From Lichtheimia corymbifera B2541 (lineage: Eukaryota > Mucoromycota > Mucoromycetes > Mucorales > Lichtheimiaceae), in contig JNEU01000847.1 of NCBI GenBank assembly GCA_000697475.1, forward strand, positions 1 to 38,582: 38,582 nucleotides of DNA. Reading direction: 5' to 3'. The notes under the pieces are model-generated. The model searched no databases. It had not been told where the DNA came from and worked only from the letters and a program-made list of their open reading frames with translations. Both the position numbers and the translations under genes were made by a program. Position 1 is the stretch's first letter, and the number at the start of each line of letters is the position of its first letter. Positions 22,527 through 34,455 of this stretch are shown here, piece by piece.

Positions 22527-23535
22527 TTTTGAAAAAAAGAGAGTGAAAGAGGAAGAATACACGTTTGCCACCCTTTCTTGCACTTAAAAAACTTTTTTTC
22601 AGCAGCAGCTGTTAACCCAGCCAGAGTCGTGGCTTAGAGGAGAAGTAGGAAATGGGCAGTAAAGAGTGGCTGGCTGGATGGCTCGGGATGTTAACAAGTG
22701 ACTCGGATTTGGAAAGCGGAAAGAACGGAGCTGCAGTTCACTGTATATTCCATCACACGACCAAGGGATTCATTAAATAAGAACAAGCTCAAGGACACAT
22801 GATGGAAAGTGACGACGATGACGATGTACCATTATGACTTTTGGTGATTGAATGATGCCAGTAATTATATTGACATTACCAAGCTGGGTAGGTGCTATGA
22901 TAATACCTACTATGTGGGTGTCTCCGTCTGATGTTGATGATGATGATGATGGGACTATTAGGGTGCACACACACAGTGCACCATTGTTCATGGTAGTTAC
23001 ACGGTAACTGATTTTCTTGGAGTGCGAATTACAATGAACCAAAATAAAAAAAGGAAATGCGGGGGATCATGGGTTGGGGAAGCGTAATGCAGGTGCTTGA
23101 GCAAATGGCTAAGAGAAAGGAGCTCATGATTTATGCAAAGCATGACATTTTTCCAATGACAGATCGGCTTCTATTCCATGCGGTGATACGACTGGATACG
23201 AAGCGATCCATCACATCACCTTGTCATTGTCGTCCCGACAATGCAGCAGACAACCGACCAAGTCATTCTACTACGAGGCTGACATTGTCATCATCATTCT
23301 CCTTACTTTGAGCTTTGGCCGACATGGATGAATGACGGCTCCGAATCTTCTCTTTTATCCACAATATATATAAAGGTCAAATAATTCGAACCCCAGCGTT
23401 GCAGAAAAACTACTGAAACATACACATTCTTGGATCCATCGCCCGAGAGTTTTCTACTTTATTCTTTTTACCCTTTCCTCATTTACTCTCGCTCTCTCTC
23501 CCTTGCTCTCTTTTCTTTGATTTATACGTATATAA
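22527..23535. other. Divergent intergenic region between eL22 and PPN1
   Basis: This 1.0-kb stretch serves as upstream region for both genes. A TATA box (TATATATAAAG, 23365-23375) and a CT-rich stretch at 23488-23520 precede the PPN1 start, fitting transcription from about 23400. Small ORFs near 22773-23311 show no family resemblance. An ATTCGAACCCC string at 23383 looks like a tRNA T-loop, but no cloverleaf can be built around it. Confidence 0.5.
23365..23375 (+). promoter_or_regulatory. TATA box of PPN1
   Basis: TATATATAAAG lies about 160 bp upstream of the PPN1 start codon and just before a CT-rich leader, a good position for a core promoter element. Confidence 0.5.
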
Positions 23536-25258
23536 ATGATTGCTACAAAATCAATCATTTTGTTGGTCGTGGCAGCCTTGGCCATGTACCATTTTGCATT
23601 GCGCACAAACAACCCTCATGCCTCAACGTCATCATCATGTCAAAGCGCCTTTCCCAACTCGATTATGGCAACAGCATGGAATCGGTGCTTGCACTGGAAT
23701 AGCAATGATCCTGATACTGGCAACAACCCTTCACCTAAAAAGAAATATGGTTATTTCCTACACATCACGGATATGCACGTAAGTGATACAATGGGTTGTA
23801 CGAAATGGATAAAGGTCCCGTCTAAGCGCACATGTGTGGGCTATAGGTAGACAAGAACTATATTCAAGGGGGCACCAAAAAGAGTGCATGTCATCGAGAT
23901 CCAAAGGAGGATCGACGTTACAAAGCTGGAAGATTAGGGGCACCATTTGAAAAATGTGATGCCCCAGTTGCTTTAGCTCAGGAGACGTTGGATTGGATTA
24001 GTCGTGAATGGAAGGACAAGCTGGATTTTGTAATTTGGACAGGTGATAATGCAAGGTAATGTTGCACATACAACGTAAAAAGCTCTCATTCTAAAGCCAA
24101 CCTTCATATCTATCTTGATCCTATAGGCATGACTGGGATCGGAAAGAACACCGGAAACGGAATCAAATTCTTGAGCTCAACAAGCTAGTAACGGATATGA
24201 TGACCGATACATTTGGCGACTTGCCCATCATCCCAACCCTGGGCAACAATGATGTCTACCCACACAATGTAGTCGTTGACAGAGACAGCATCCTTGAATA
24301 TTACCACCATTTATGGCTACGATGGATCCCATCCGACCAACGACGACAATTTCTACGCGGTGGATATTTTGCAGCCGACATCCCCGGTCTGAAATTGCGG
24401 GTTGTATCATTGAATACAATGTACTTTTTCAAAAAGAATAAGGCTGTAAAGAACTGCCGCAAGGAGGGCCCTGCCAGAGATCACCTTGAATGGTTTGAGA
24501 AACAGCTTCAAAGTGCACGCAACACCGGTATGCGTGTCATTGTCATGGGTCATGTTCCACCTTCACCACGTGATTATCGTAAAACTTGCTTCAAGGGGTA
24601 TCTGGATCTCGCAGCCGAATATGCCGATGTCATTGTTAGCCATCATTACGGCCATCTTAATATGGATCATTACTTGCTCTATGACACAACGCAGTCCTTT
24701 AGTCTCTATAGCCAGCCTTACACCTATCTCGATGAAGACGATGAAGACGAGGAGGACGAGCCTGTTTTTTCAATCACACGCAATATTGCAAAATATGTTG
24801 GTTGGTTGCATGACTTATACTCGTCGCTCGATGTTGATCAGGATGTCCTTGAGAACCCACCACCTCAAGTCAAATCACCTCTTGTTGCCATTCAAGTCTC
24901 ACCCTCCGTTATTCCCAAATATTATCCATCGGTGCGTATTTACCAATACAGCGTGCCTGAAGAGGATGATCATGAAAGGGAAGCCGGAAATGGCTTTGAG
25001 TTGATGAACTACACGCAATATTATGCCAACATCACGCATTGGGAAATGGAGCATCCCGAAGAACCACTCGAATATCAAGTAGAGTATAGCACACGAGACG
25101 ACTATGATCTTGAAGATTTATCCGCTTCTAGTCTATTCAAAATGGCCAAGTATATGGTTGAAGGTGGCAACGATTTATGGTCTGCCTATACACGCAACAT
25201 GTTTTTGCGTTCTCAAAATGATACCATCCCTGGTGATCTGGATGACGATGTCTATTAA
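23536..25258 (+). CDS. PPN1: Endopolyphosphatase (Ppn1 family)
   Basis: Exons 23536-23778, 23847-24055 and 24127-25258 (introns of 68 and 71 bp) give 527 residues. A signal-anchor helix at about 6-22 (SIILLVVAALAMYHFAL) makes it a type II vacuolar membrane protein. The calcineurin-like phosphatase core is complete: HITDMH at 76-81, WTGDNARH ending at about 152, LGNNDVYPHN with GNND at about 190-193, VMGHVPP, and HHYGHLNMDHY with the GHxN metal ligands. The GGTKKSACHR and YKAGRLGAPFEKCD segments between the first two motifs are typical of Ppn1 rather than generic phosphoesterases. Ppn1 cuts long vacuolar polyphosphate chains internally. An acidic insert (DEDDEDEEDE) lies after the GHLN motif. 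The polymer's synthase gene VTC4 lies about 12.5 kb to the left. Confidence 0.93.
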
Positions 25259-25640
25259 ACACGATTACTCTACTATATAGCATACCCATCATCATCATTA
25301 TCATCCTCCTCCTCCATTCCCTTTTTCCCATTAGCTCATGTATACATTGCAATTGCTTTTTATCTTTTCATCCAAAACCACAAATAACAACTATAATATC
25401 ATCTTCGAATATGTGCATGTGTGTATGTAATATGCTGCATGAGCCAAAACGTGTATATATGTGAGAGTGTGGAATGTGTGTATTAGAGCACAGCCAAAGG
25501 GGATAAGCATGGTAAGTGTGTAGGAGTCTTTGTATATATTGGGTGGAAAAATGGGATGTGAGTGTGTGTGTATATATATGGGATAGATTGATTGTTGAGT
25601 GATTGTGTGTATGTGTGTGAGTGTCTTTGATGAAAATATC
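25259..25640. other. Convergent spacer between PPN1 and RanGAP
   Basis: This is 3' flanking DNA of two converging genes, with ATC/TCC triplets at 25284-25315 and GT/TATA-rich microsatellite-like sequence at 25410-25625. No gene is visible. Confidence 0.6.
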
Positions 25641-26960
25641 TTAAATGTGAGTCTTTTCGAGCTTATTGACAAGATCATCCTCTGCAGCGGTATCCTTGCT
25701 GACCGTCTTTGGTTCCTTAGCTTCAGCCTTCTCAGCCTTCTCAACAAGTTCAGGTTCCTCATCTGTTTCATCTTCCTCATCATCCTCTTCTTCGCTGTCG
25801 ACTTCCTCCATATCATCCAACTCATCAAGAGCTTCATCATGGCCATGTTCAGCAAGAGCGTCTATTAAGGCTTGAGTCTCACGCATTTCGGGGTCGAATT
25901 GGTTGCCGTTGAGTTCGACAAGTTCCAACAAGGTGAGATGAGTACGAACAGCTTCAGCAAGGACAAGGATAGCATCACTGCGGATTTCATTGTATTGCAA
26001 GTGCAAATGAGTCAAGCCCTTGTTGCTGCCATCACGCAAAGATTCGGCAACAGCGAGACCACCACGCTTGGAAAGCAAGCAGTCGCTGAGGTTGAGGATT
26101 TGAAGCTTGGACCAATTCTTGAGGACACGAGCAAGTGCCTTGGATCCCTTTGCGGTAAAAGTGTTATCTTGCAAATCGAGATGTTCAAGATGCTTGCACT
26201 CGGATAAACCCTTGACGAGCTTGACAATGCCATCTGGGCGGATACCATTTTGTGGCATACGAACAACACGGAGAGTACCATGAGCAGCGAAAGCGGTACC
26301 CAAGAAAGGAGCACTACCATCTTCAAGACGATTGCGACCACAAATGACAGTATGCAAAGTCGAAGTGCGATTCTCTGAGCGTGCCTTATCAGCCCATGCC
26401 TGCAAAGCCTTGGCGATCATGGTGCCACCACCAACACCCAAACCATTGTTGTTCAAACGAAGGATCTCCAGCGTCGTGTTGTTGGACAAGTATTCAATCA
26501 AAGGTTCAGCACCAGCAGGACCGAATGCGTTATCGCTCAAATCAAGTTCAATAAGAGATGTCTCGGCAAATGCATCACACAAGGCCTTGAGGGCGCGAGG
26601 AATCTCATCCAACAATCGTCCCGTGAAAATGTCAGACAACAAGGCCCGCTATAATAATACATAGTGTGTATGTGAGTAGGTGTCTATGTATATATATATA
26701 TGTGTATACGTGCACGTGTCAACATGCCACCATCATCATCCATCCGTCCCTTTCATTACCTTGAGACCCTTTTTATTCTTGAGAGCATCGGCCAAAGACT
26801 GAGCTGCTTCAACACCGATCGTGTTGCCACTAAGGCGAATCACTTCAAGATCCTCCATCTGCACAATCGATTCGACGAATTCCTTGACATCGTCCGCAGT
26901 ATTGAGTTTAAGACCTTTGCCTTCGATAGAGAACACAGTGTTGGGGGTGGAATCGGTCAT
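25641..26960 (-). CDS. RNA1: Ran GTPase-activating protein (Rna1 type)
   Basis: Two exons, 26960-26760 and 26648-25641, join in phase 0 across a 111-bp intron for 402 residues, close to fission yeast Rna1. The protein opens with the family's FSIEGKGLKL motif and consists of about eleven leucine-rich repeats (VIRLSGNTIG, ELDLSDNAFGP, ILRLNNNGLG, HLDLQDNTFTAKG, ILNLSDCLLSKRG, LHLQYNEIRSD, LVELNGNQFD). The SDIFTGR segment at 72-78 contains the conserved arginine of Rna1 proteins. An acidic tail (LDELDDMEEVDSEEEDDEE) and a short basic end (LEKTHI) complete the fold. It speeds GTP hydrolysis on Ran in the cytoplasm and so sets the direction of nuclear transport. Confidence 0.96.
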
Positions 26961-27100
26961 GGCGAGAGGAACACAAAGAGAGGGAAAACACTTGAAGAAA
27001 AAACGAAGCGGTGTAAAAGATGGCCCACCCAAAAGAGACAAAATTCTCTCGCACTCACACCCAAGTCCGTCAAGTCAATGGGATGGATGGTATATGTAAA

Positions 27101-27909
27101 TCACGCATGTATTTCAATCTCGCAAAGCTCTTCAAATTCCTTGATATAATCATCATTGATACTAGGTTGATGGATCCATATTGACAATATGCTAAGCCCT
27201 TGTTCTCGACTCTTGATATCCTTGAATCCCTTGTTGCTCAGTAACGATCCAAGTAACCCCATTGCATCCGTATACATGGCCACTATAGATTCAAAGCGCT
27301 CCACTATATATATCCATCCTATATCAGATCCAAAGTCCCTGCCGTCCTTTGCCATCATTCCTCATTACTTACCATAGGTGCGCATGGGACACGTCTTGAA
27401 GAGAGGTTCATGTTCCACAAAACTGTCACCACGGAGATCGCTGGCACGCTTGCAAATGACATGTAGTTCCGATATTTGTTGCTTCATCTTATCATGTTGC
27501 TTTCCCTATCATCTTATTAGCCATTATTCCTACTCCATATTGTAAATCATATACTTGCCATCTTATCCACCATGCTCGATACCTTGTTGTGATGCTGATC
27601 AATCACCCATTGGATCTTTTTGTTATATGCTTGTGTCATGTTGGGATATTCCATGCATAGTGCCGGATGCCAGTAAGCTGCATCATCCACGTATCTTCAT
27701 TGTAAATGTAAGAACCCGTGTTAATAGCACAGGAAGACAAGAGCAAGGACAAAATAGAACGCGAACCTGGACTGAATCAAAGCATTGACAAGAGCATTGA
27801 CATCGGATAAGGTATGGTCACTGATCTCATGCCACGTGGATCGTGCTCGCTTAAAGTCGTATAATATAGTCTCCAGTCGTCGTTTCAAGGTATCGATCGC
27901 CTGAGCCAT
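27101..27909 (-). CDS. Small helical protein resembling AIRIM (C1orf109), four exons
   Basis: Exons 27909-27767, 27694-27559, 27505-27373 and 27303-27101 give 204 residues. The first intron has a weak GTTCGC donor and the second a GC donor (GCAAGT); the joined frame is open throughout. The product is almost entirely helical: LKRRLETILYDFKRARSTW, ALVNALIQSRYVDD, then a long coiled coil (KVSSMVDKMGKQHDKMKQQI) and a final amphipathic part (VERFESIVAMYTDAMGLL). Length and order of helices resemble AIRIM, which in animals works with AFG2-family AAA ATPases in late ribosome maturation. That assignment is by eye and tentative; an unrelated coiled-coil protein is possible. It starts 188 bp from the divergent UCS gene and ends 140 bp before the RanGAP start. 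Confidence 0.6.
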
Positions 27910-28097
27910 GGGTGACAACGGAAAGAGGTTGAATATCTGAGTTTGACACAACCAAGCATCTTGTTTCCCTTTCTCCAATCGTCCCATACTCGCCCATTCG
28001 CATGTCTGCAGGTAAGCAACGCCAATCTCGCCATGGACTGGATGGAATGCTCACTGGTTTGTTTATAAAGATATCCAGTCGGTGAGTTGAGCGGTAG
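27910..28097. promoter_or_regulatory. Shared divergent promoter of the AIRIM-like and UCS genes
   Basis: 188 bp separate the start codons of the two genes. An in-frame TAG at 28095-28097 sits directly before the UCS start and excludes an upstream extension in that frame. No clear TATA box is seen. Confidence 0.45.
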
Positions 28098-30450
28098 ATG
28101 GGGGTTAATATCAATAACGTCAACCCTTCCCTGACACGTATCCAAAAGTCGCAGCTTACAGAGCAACTCGAGGAGCTCGGTCGTGGTATGTGTGGTTGTG
28201 AGTGCATGGTGATGGGGTGTGTTATTGATATAGCATGGATTAGAATTATCAACGCATAGCAAGAATGATATCAAGGTGTCACAGCTATTACTGAAGCGTG
28301 CCAAGGTACATGAGCAGCTCAACAATCTCGATCAAGCCCGGGCCGATCTACAAACAGCCATTCAGCGTGATCCATCCAATCAACAAGCAAAAGATGACAT
28401 CCAACGCTTATACACCACCAACACCACCACGCCATCATCCGAGTCAAAAGCGACTAAAGATGATGATCCATTGGCTACACGCTTTCAACAGTACCTCCGC
28501 CAAGTATCAGCATCTGATAATGTGGATTGGATCAAGTCATTTGTAAAGTCATCTGATTTTGTGGACGTGCTTGCAGCATGTGGAGGAGGTCGACCCGACA
28601 ATCAAGTTTCAGCTTATGCAAGATCCACAGCTTACATGATCCTCACCAAGTTATTCAATCCTTCACCTGATATGCAGACCAATTATCCATTGCAGCTGAT
28701 CATTTCTACATGTGCTGCATGCTTCTCCCAATGCATCGACACCGGCAAAAACGCAGAGAAGCTATTGGCTTATCGAACATTACACGCCATCTTTGAAACA
28801 AGCATGACCATCGGTGCAGCTATACTGAGTCAGGAAGGTGTTGTGGAAGAAATGATGGATGTCATCGACTTTGAGATCGTATCGGTTCAAACAGCCATGG
28901 TGGAAGTCCTTGCTATCGCATCCGCTGATAAGACTTGCCACAAGCTACTTGTCAAACATGCAAGCCAATGGTTGGCCTTTACGGCTACGCGTGGCAAGGA
29001 TGAGCGACTCAAGGCGCTCGCAGGGACTACACTTAGCAAGCTGCAGACACATCAACGCTATCAGGACAAGAATCTTCAGACCAATAGCGGTGATCAACAA
29101 GAGGATACATCACTCCAGGATGCCATGAACAAGATGAATCTCGGTTCAAGTGATTTGACAGATGCCATGTTGGTCACCATCAAGAATTTCAAGACCCAGG
29201 ATACCACCATGTTGCTTAATGCTGTTGAAGGATTGGCCTATGCATCATTGCAGGCGGATGTCAAGGAAACAGTGGCCAATGATCCAGTGCTACTCAAAAG
29301 TCTCGTGACCATTGCTATCAATACGACAGGGGATACCACGACTACAAACCATCCACTTCTCTATGGCATTGGTACCATTCTTCGCAACGTGACAATGTAC
29401 AAGCCAGTGTTGGACGAGCAGCAAAAGCAAATGAAGCGATTACGGGATTTGGCCAATGCAAGAAACAAGGGTGGCAATGCAAAAGGTGCTGAAGAGGAGG
29501 AGGATCCACGTGAAAGTGATACGGCTGTGGAGATACGTGTACGTGCTGCTGTTGAGAGTGGTGCGGCATTAGCCCTTTTTGTTCTTGCCAAAGCGGGAAG
29601 CAGTAGCAGCAATCTACGCATGGTAGCTTCACAAACGTACTTGAACCTGGTAACACCACAAGCAACACGTGGCAAGCTTCTTCAACAAGGTGTGGCCAAA
29701 GGATTGATGATGCTTATTGAAACCGGCAAAGACGACCAAGAGCAACAATTGGTGGCTGCACAAGCGATCGCACGTCTTGCTATTACAGCGGATCCACGAC
29801 TTGCATTTGGTGCACAAGCATCCTTGGATTTGGTACGACCCTTCTTACGACTCTGTAAAGCGGATCAAGCACTGCGACAATTTGAAGGGTTGATGGCATT
29901 AACCAACTTGGCCTCTGTGGATGATGCTGTGCGTTTCCGGATATACAGCGAAGATGGCATGACCGTGTTTGAAGGTTTACAATTGGCATCCAACGAGCTT
30001 GTTCAACGTGCAGCAACCGAGATGGTGTGCAACATGACATTTTGTGATCCCGTGTTCGAGTCTTATAGCAAGAGCCCAAATCGTTTACGCTTGCTGATGG
30101 TGTTTTCCGATCATGAAGATGCTGCCACACGTCGAGCAGCCTCCGGTGCACTCGCCATTTTGGCTAATAGCAAGGATGCTTGTGAACGCATGGCTAAAGT
30201 GGATAAGGCTTATGAACGACTCACGCGTCTTGTCGCTCCAGAGGAACCCGCTGATATCCAACATCGTGGTGTCGAAATCATCCGGCTTATGATCCAACAT
30301 CTTGGCAAGGACTCCGCACAAGGATTCGCTTCTGAACATGCTCACATCAAATTAACCGATATTGTCAAGAAATCCAACGTGAACGTTGTACGCTCAGCTG
30401 CCATGGAAGTACTTAAAATGTTTGTTGAAAACGGTGTTCAATTGAAATAA
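28098..30450 (+). CDS. UCS-domain myosin chaperone (She4/Rng3/UNC-45 family)
   Basis: Exon 1 (28098-28185) joins exon 2 (28244-30450) across a 58-bp intron (GTATGT..TTAG), giving 764 residues, similar to yeast She4 and fission yeast Rng3. No in-frame ATG occurs early in exon 2, so the upstream exon is needed. The N-terminus keeps what looks like one or two degenerate TPR helices (LLLKRAKVHEQLNNLDQARA, then LQTAIQRDPSNQQAK). The rest is an armadillo-like solenoid of the central and UCS domains, with segments such as LVAAQAIARLAITADPRLAF, LEGLMALTNLAS-type repeats, LVQRAATEMVCNM and RRAASGALAILANSKD. UCS proteins fold and stabilise myosin motor domains and so affect actin-based growth, endocytosis and septation. 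Confidence 0.87.
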
Positions 30451-30806
30451 AAAGGATCAAGCATGTGCTTGTGTATATATATTACTTTGCAGAGACAGGT
30501 TGAAAAGGAAAAATGAGGAAGAGTAGTAGTAGTAGTAATGCAAGATGATAGTCTACTGTGGAATGCTTTTAAAGGGAAATACGGCGTTGCTGGCTAAGGT
30601 TGATAATGGATTCTTGGATAGAAGAGAGAATCGAGGGATACGTTGATTTAAGCAAGTAGTAAGTAGATAATGCAATAAAGCCACCTGTCATCCAAAGCAT
30701 CCACGACGACTTGTTTTCAGAGCTAAGAATATGATATCATGTTGTCAGCTTTTGAACTAAGTATATCAAGCTTCATGAGTCATCACCTTTTTTGGTTGAG
30801 CTACCT
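30451..30806. other. Convergent spacer between the UCS and AIF-like genes
   Basis: 356 bp of 3' flanking DNA for two converging genes. A short (AGT)n run lies at 30520-30537. No gene is visible. Confidence 0.55.
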
Positions 30807-32141
30807 TTACCTTCTTTGTTTCGGATACTGAAGACCAAGTTCTCCCCAGAAACGCTCCACCATCATTGTCTTTCCTTTCAAGTTTCCAGTCACCCAGTCA
30901 CCCAAACAAAACCATGGGGTAATAATCATGCCTTGTTGCTGGTAGAATATTGTATGAGTCTTTGGGGCGCAATAATAAAAGGTTGCATGTAGACTTACCT
31001 TGCCAAAGGTGATGGCAGAGATGTTGGGTGAACCATTGTAAACTTTACTTGGCTTGGTGTTGCCCTTGATAGCGGCGGCAATGTTGTTGCTGACCACGCT
31101 TATATGACCACGGGATTTGGCAGCCAATTTTGTTTCTTGCAAGTCGGCAGCATCACCCACCACATAAACGTTTTCATATCCTTGGGCATCGACTTGAAGT
31201 GTGGGCTTGACCTTGACAAAGCCATTCTTGGCCAACAAGCTAGGATCGATCCAGGCAGTATTGGGACGATTACCAAAGGCAACCAATAGCAAATCACAAT
31301 CAAGCTTCTTGCCTTGCTCAGTATGGATAAACGGGGCAGTAGCAGGAACATGGACCGAATCATGGCGCTCAGTAGGCAATGAGGGGATTGTGTCATTAAA
31401 GATCACATGGATATTGTTTTGTCTCATCTTTTCAAGTAACTTCATGCGCGGTTTATCGGGGATTTCCTTCGATAGCAATTGACTACCCCGATGCACAAGC
31501 GTAATCTTTTTATCCTTGTAAGCGCCTCGGATCTCTCCCGAACATTCAATGCCAGTAGGACCACCTCCTACAATGACAATGGATTGGGCGTCTTTGATTT
31601 GTTGCCGGACATCAGCAAGGCGCTTGGTGCCCTCTTCACGGCCATTGGCTGCTAGCTTGAAGGGATCAGGGTGGCTGGTACCTGTCGCAATAACCTTTAA
31701 AAGGAAGGTCAACGTGTCATTGTTCATGGTGGTGTGAGTAAATCGGATCTGATAAAATCCAAAAGAACTTACCGAAAAGGCAAATGGGACATGGTGTGAG
31801 CCTTCGAATTCTTGATCAAGATGAATCTGATTGGATTCTAGTTTCACAACAGATGCCTGCACCACCTGGTTCTTTTTGTGCTTAAAGACACCCGAGTATG
31901 GAATCATGTTGTCGATATCTTCAACAAGGGTACGTGGAGCAGCCACTGCATGATAAAAGAATTCTCTCTGTCATCGATGATGGTGTCAGCTATCATTATA
32001 AAACTGCATAGGAAGTTGTACCTTTTCGATCAAAATGATGCGATAATTGTTATTGTTGGCTATGCGTTTTTCCAACGCACGAGCAACGCCGACGCCAGCA
32101 TATCCACCACCGAGAATAATGATATTTTGCATTCCTGTCAT
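30807..32141 (-). CDS. AIF/FSP1-like FAD-dependent NAD(P)H oxidoreductase
   Basis: Exons 32141-32022, 31967-31773, 31694-30999 and 30938-30807 (introns of 54, 78 and 60 bp, all phase 0) give 380 residues, near human FSP1/AIFM2. An N-terminal FAD-binding loop (IIILGGGYAGVGVARAL, about 7-23), FYHAVAAPRTLVE, the VIATG hinge, a second dinucleotide loop for NAD(P)H (IVIVGGGPTGIECSGE) and the FAD-contacting YVVGDAADL are all in family order. There is no CxxxxC redox disulfide, so it is not a thioredoxin-reductase type enzyme. The N-terminus MTGMQN carries neither an obvious mitochondrial presequence nor a myristoylation glycine, so a cytosolic or peripheral membrane location is likely. Known relatives reduce quinones; the substrate here is not known. 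A second ATG at 32132 would shorten it by three residues. Confidence 0.88.
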
Positions 32142-33373
32142 TGTGAATGGGAAGTCTAAAAAGCAAGAGAGAAAGAAAAGGTGCGCTTTATCGGGATCCC
32201 CGATTTCAGGTACATCTTTTATACCTTGTCTGAAGTCAAATCAACAAAATCCGGCATTCCGGTAACGCTGATTGGCTTACGGAGTATCTCACCCGCTTTA
32301 CAAGAAATGATCCACCCAACATCAAAAAGCTGGTTAGCACGCCATATAGTTCTTGATGTGCTATTGGTCAGCTATATCGATTACAACATGATCCTTGACT
32401 ACATACAAGGTCATAATAACCTAGACACGCGATAAATCAAAATATGCCACTGATCCGACGTGATCGATGCATAACAAAGAGCTCCAAATGGAAATTCTAA
32501 TATTACATTGAAGGCGTTAAGGTGTCAATGATCTCATAGTGGGATCGTTATACTTGCATAAAACAGCAACAACCATAGCTCAAGCCATGTCGTTTTCAAA
32601 ACAATGGGACTTTTATGATCCGGCACATCATGTTCGATATATATATATATAGCGGATGTTCCTTCCTTCTTCGAAATGCAGCACTCAAAGAAACTTGCAT
32701 ATCACTCCATGATCCAACGTATTACTAACATATTACTAATATCGTTGATGAGCTGCCAATAAAAATGAGAGTGAAATATGTAACATGACATTGATCCAAG
32801 GCAGATCGCTATCACTACCGTGATGACGAGGCTGCAGAGGTGAGAAAAAGTAAGCCCAAAACATAGTGCTGTTGGTGATCGATAATACAATGATCCTCAG
32901 AATATGATAGGGAATTACTACGCACGCACCAAAATTCGACCTCGCACGCACCAGAATAGAGGCACGGTACAGTAGTAATGTAATCCAGCCGACCAGCCAA
33001 ATAAACACATCCCTCATCGATCCTTATTGATCATGCGCGCACCACTTTTGCTCTCCCATATCGTCTGCATTCATCCATCATTGACCAATTTTACTCTATC
33101 ATCTCAAACATAACTATATTATCATTCATCAATACATCCAACATGCTTGCACTATCACCCTCTTGATCAAAATTAAAATTGATTTATGCAGCTTGACCTT
33201 CTCCTACACCCAAATGTGATGTGGAGCCATTATTGCCGTACTACACATACCTTGATCCACACCTTCATTATTGGGTGTTGTTTATTACTTATATGCCTTC
33301 CTAAAAGCAAACATCATCCATTGGTGCAGCAACCACCACGTGTCATTTCACTCAGCTCTTCACCTTTCCGTTA
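32142..33373. other. AT-rich region between the AIF-like gene and the repeats
   Basis: 1.2 kb without a supported gene. A long (TA)n tract ending in TATATAG lies near 32638-32653. ORFs at 32181-32435 and 32736-33017 show no family resemblance. This stretch marks the change from gene-dense to repeat-rich sequence. Confidence 0.5.
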
Positions 33374-34455
33374 ATGCAGTCGACACCATTCAGTAGGAAA
33401 AACAACTTCATCACGCTTACAGCGGGCATAGGTAAAACATAAAGGTACCTGCTTCTCAAAATCTTCACAATGAAGCGTAAGGTCTTTATGAGAACAAAAA
33501 TACTCGTCATGGTCGACAGCACCATGTGTGCAAGTTTCGCGATGGAAATGGGCAATCTCGGGGAGGCTCCCGTCCATCCATCATCTCTCCTATATTTGGG
33601 CCGTTCGTATTTAAAGTTCTCAAAATGAAGTGTGCGGTTTTTAAATGAATAGAGTTGATCAGCATGATCCAGAGAACCTTCCTACCAAGTTTCAAGTTCA
33701 AGATGGGGAATCCCAAGGTAATTCATAGTAACTGGCATTTCATGAATTTGGTCGGGTGCGGAATTTCCGTCCTTCATAGTCAATCCCACATTATACCCTC
33801 CCATTCAAGATTTTCAAATGAAGCGTGAGGTCTTTATGAGAACAAAATTGATCAGAATGTACAAGAGTATCTTGTGTGAAAATATGAAGATCGAGATGAG
33901 CAATCTCGAGGTCATGGGCCGTCCACCCTACATATAAACCGGTCCATTCATCATCCGACGCTCCCATTTTATTTTTCATAATGAAGCCTGCGACTTTTAT
34001 TTGAATGGAGTTGATCAGCATGTCGACGCCCACCGGTCTGACCAAGTTTCACGATGAAGGTGGACAACGGCGGGGGGGTGCACTATGCACCCTACTTGCG
34101 TTCCTTCCGTCCATAGTCTCTCCTGAATTTGGACCGCCCGATCCATTGAATCATCATAATGAAACATACGGTTTTTAAATGAATGAAGTTGATCAGCATG
34201 ACTCAGAGAACATTCTTACCAAGTTTCATGTTCGAAATGGGGAATCCCAAGATAATTCATACTAAATGACATTTCATGAATCCGGCCGGTCGCGGAATTT
34301 CCGTCGGTCATAGTAAACCCTACATTATACCCTCCCATTCAAAATATTTAAATGAAGCATGGGTTCTTTATTAAGGCAAAGTTGATCAGCATACCCAAGA
34401 GCATCTTGTGTGAAAGTTTGAGGTTCGAGAGAGGCAATCAAGGTCATGGATTAAT
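33374..34455. repeat. Decayed tandem repeat, two-tier, related to the distal palindromic array
   Basis: At least six degenerate copies of a roughly 100-130-bp motif run in one direction, starting near 33465, 33620, 33810, 33978, 34160 and 34350. Each has an AATGAAGCGT..GGTCTTTATG-like start, a GTTGATCAGCATG-like middle and a CAAGTTTCA..GATGGGCAATC-like end. A higher-order period of about 535 bp is visible: the block with CTCTCCTATATTTGGG (33583) recurs as CTCTCCTGAATTTGG (34119), followed by the matching GGAATCCCAAG and ACATTATACCCTCCCATTCA segments. The first copy (33374-33560) aligns with the half-unit of the array at 35918-38251, sharing CATCACGCTTACAGC. No coding capacity or transposase is visible. 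Confidence 0.8.

Noticed and set aside
23380..23400. tRNA-like T-loop string ATTCGAACCCC
   Set aside because: There is no matching A box, acceptor stem or anticodon arm around it; it lies between a TATA box and the PPN1 start.
25391..25868. ORFs rich in Arg/Met/Leu or Ser/Phe over the RanGAP acidic tail
   Set aside because: They are shifted or antisense frames of the GAA/GAT-rich acidic tail; the RanGAP frame has clear LRR homology.
33374..34455. CRISPR-like direct repeats
   Set aside because: Copies are long, diverged and lack regular short spacers, and the surrounding genome is eukaryotic.
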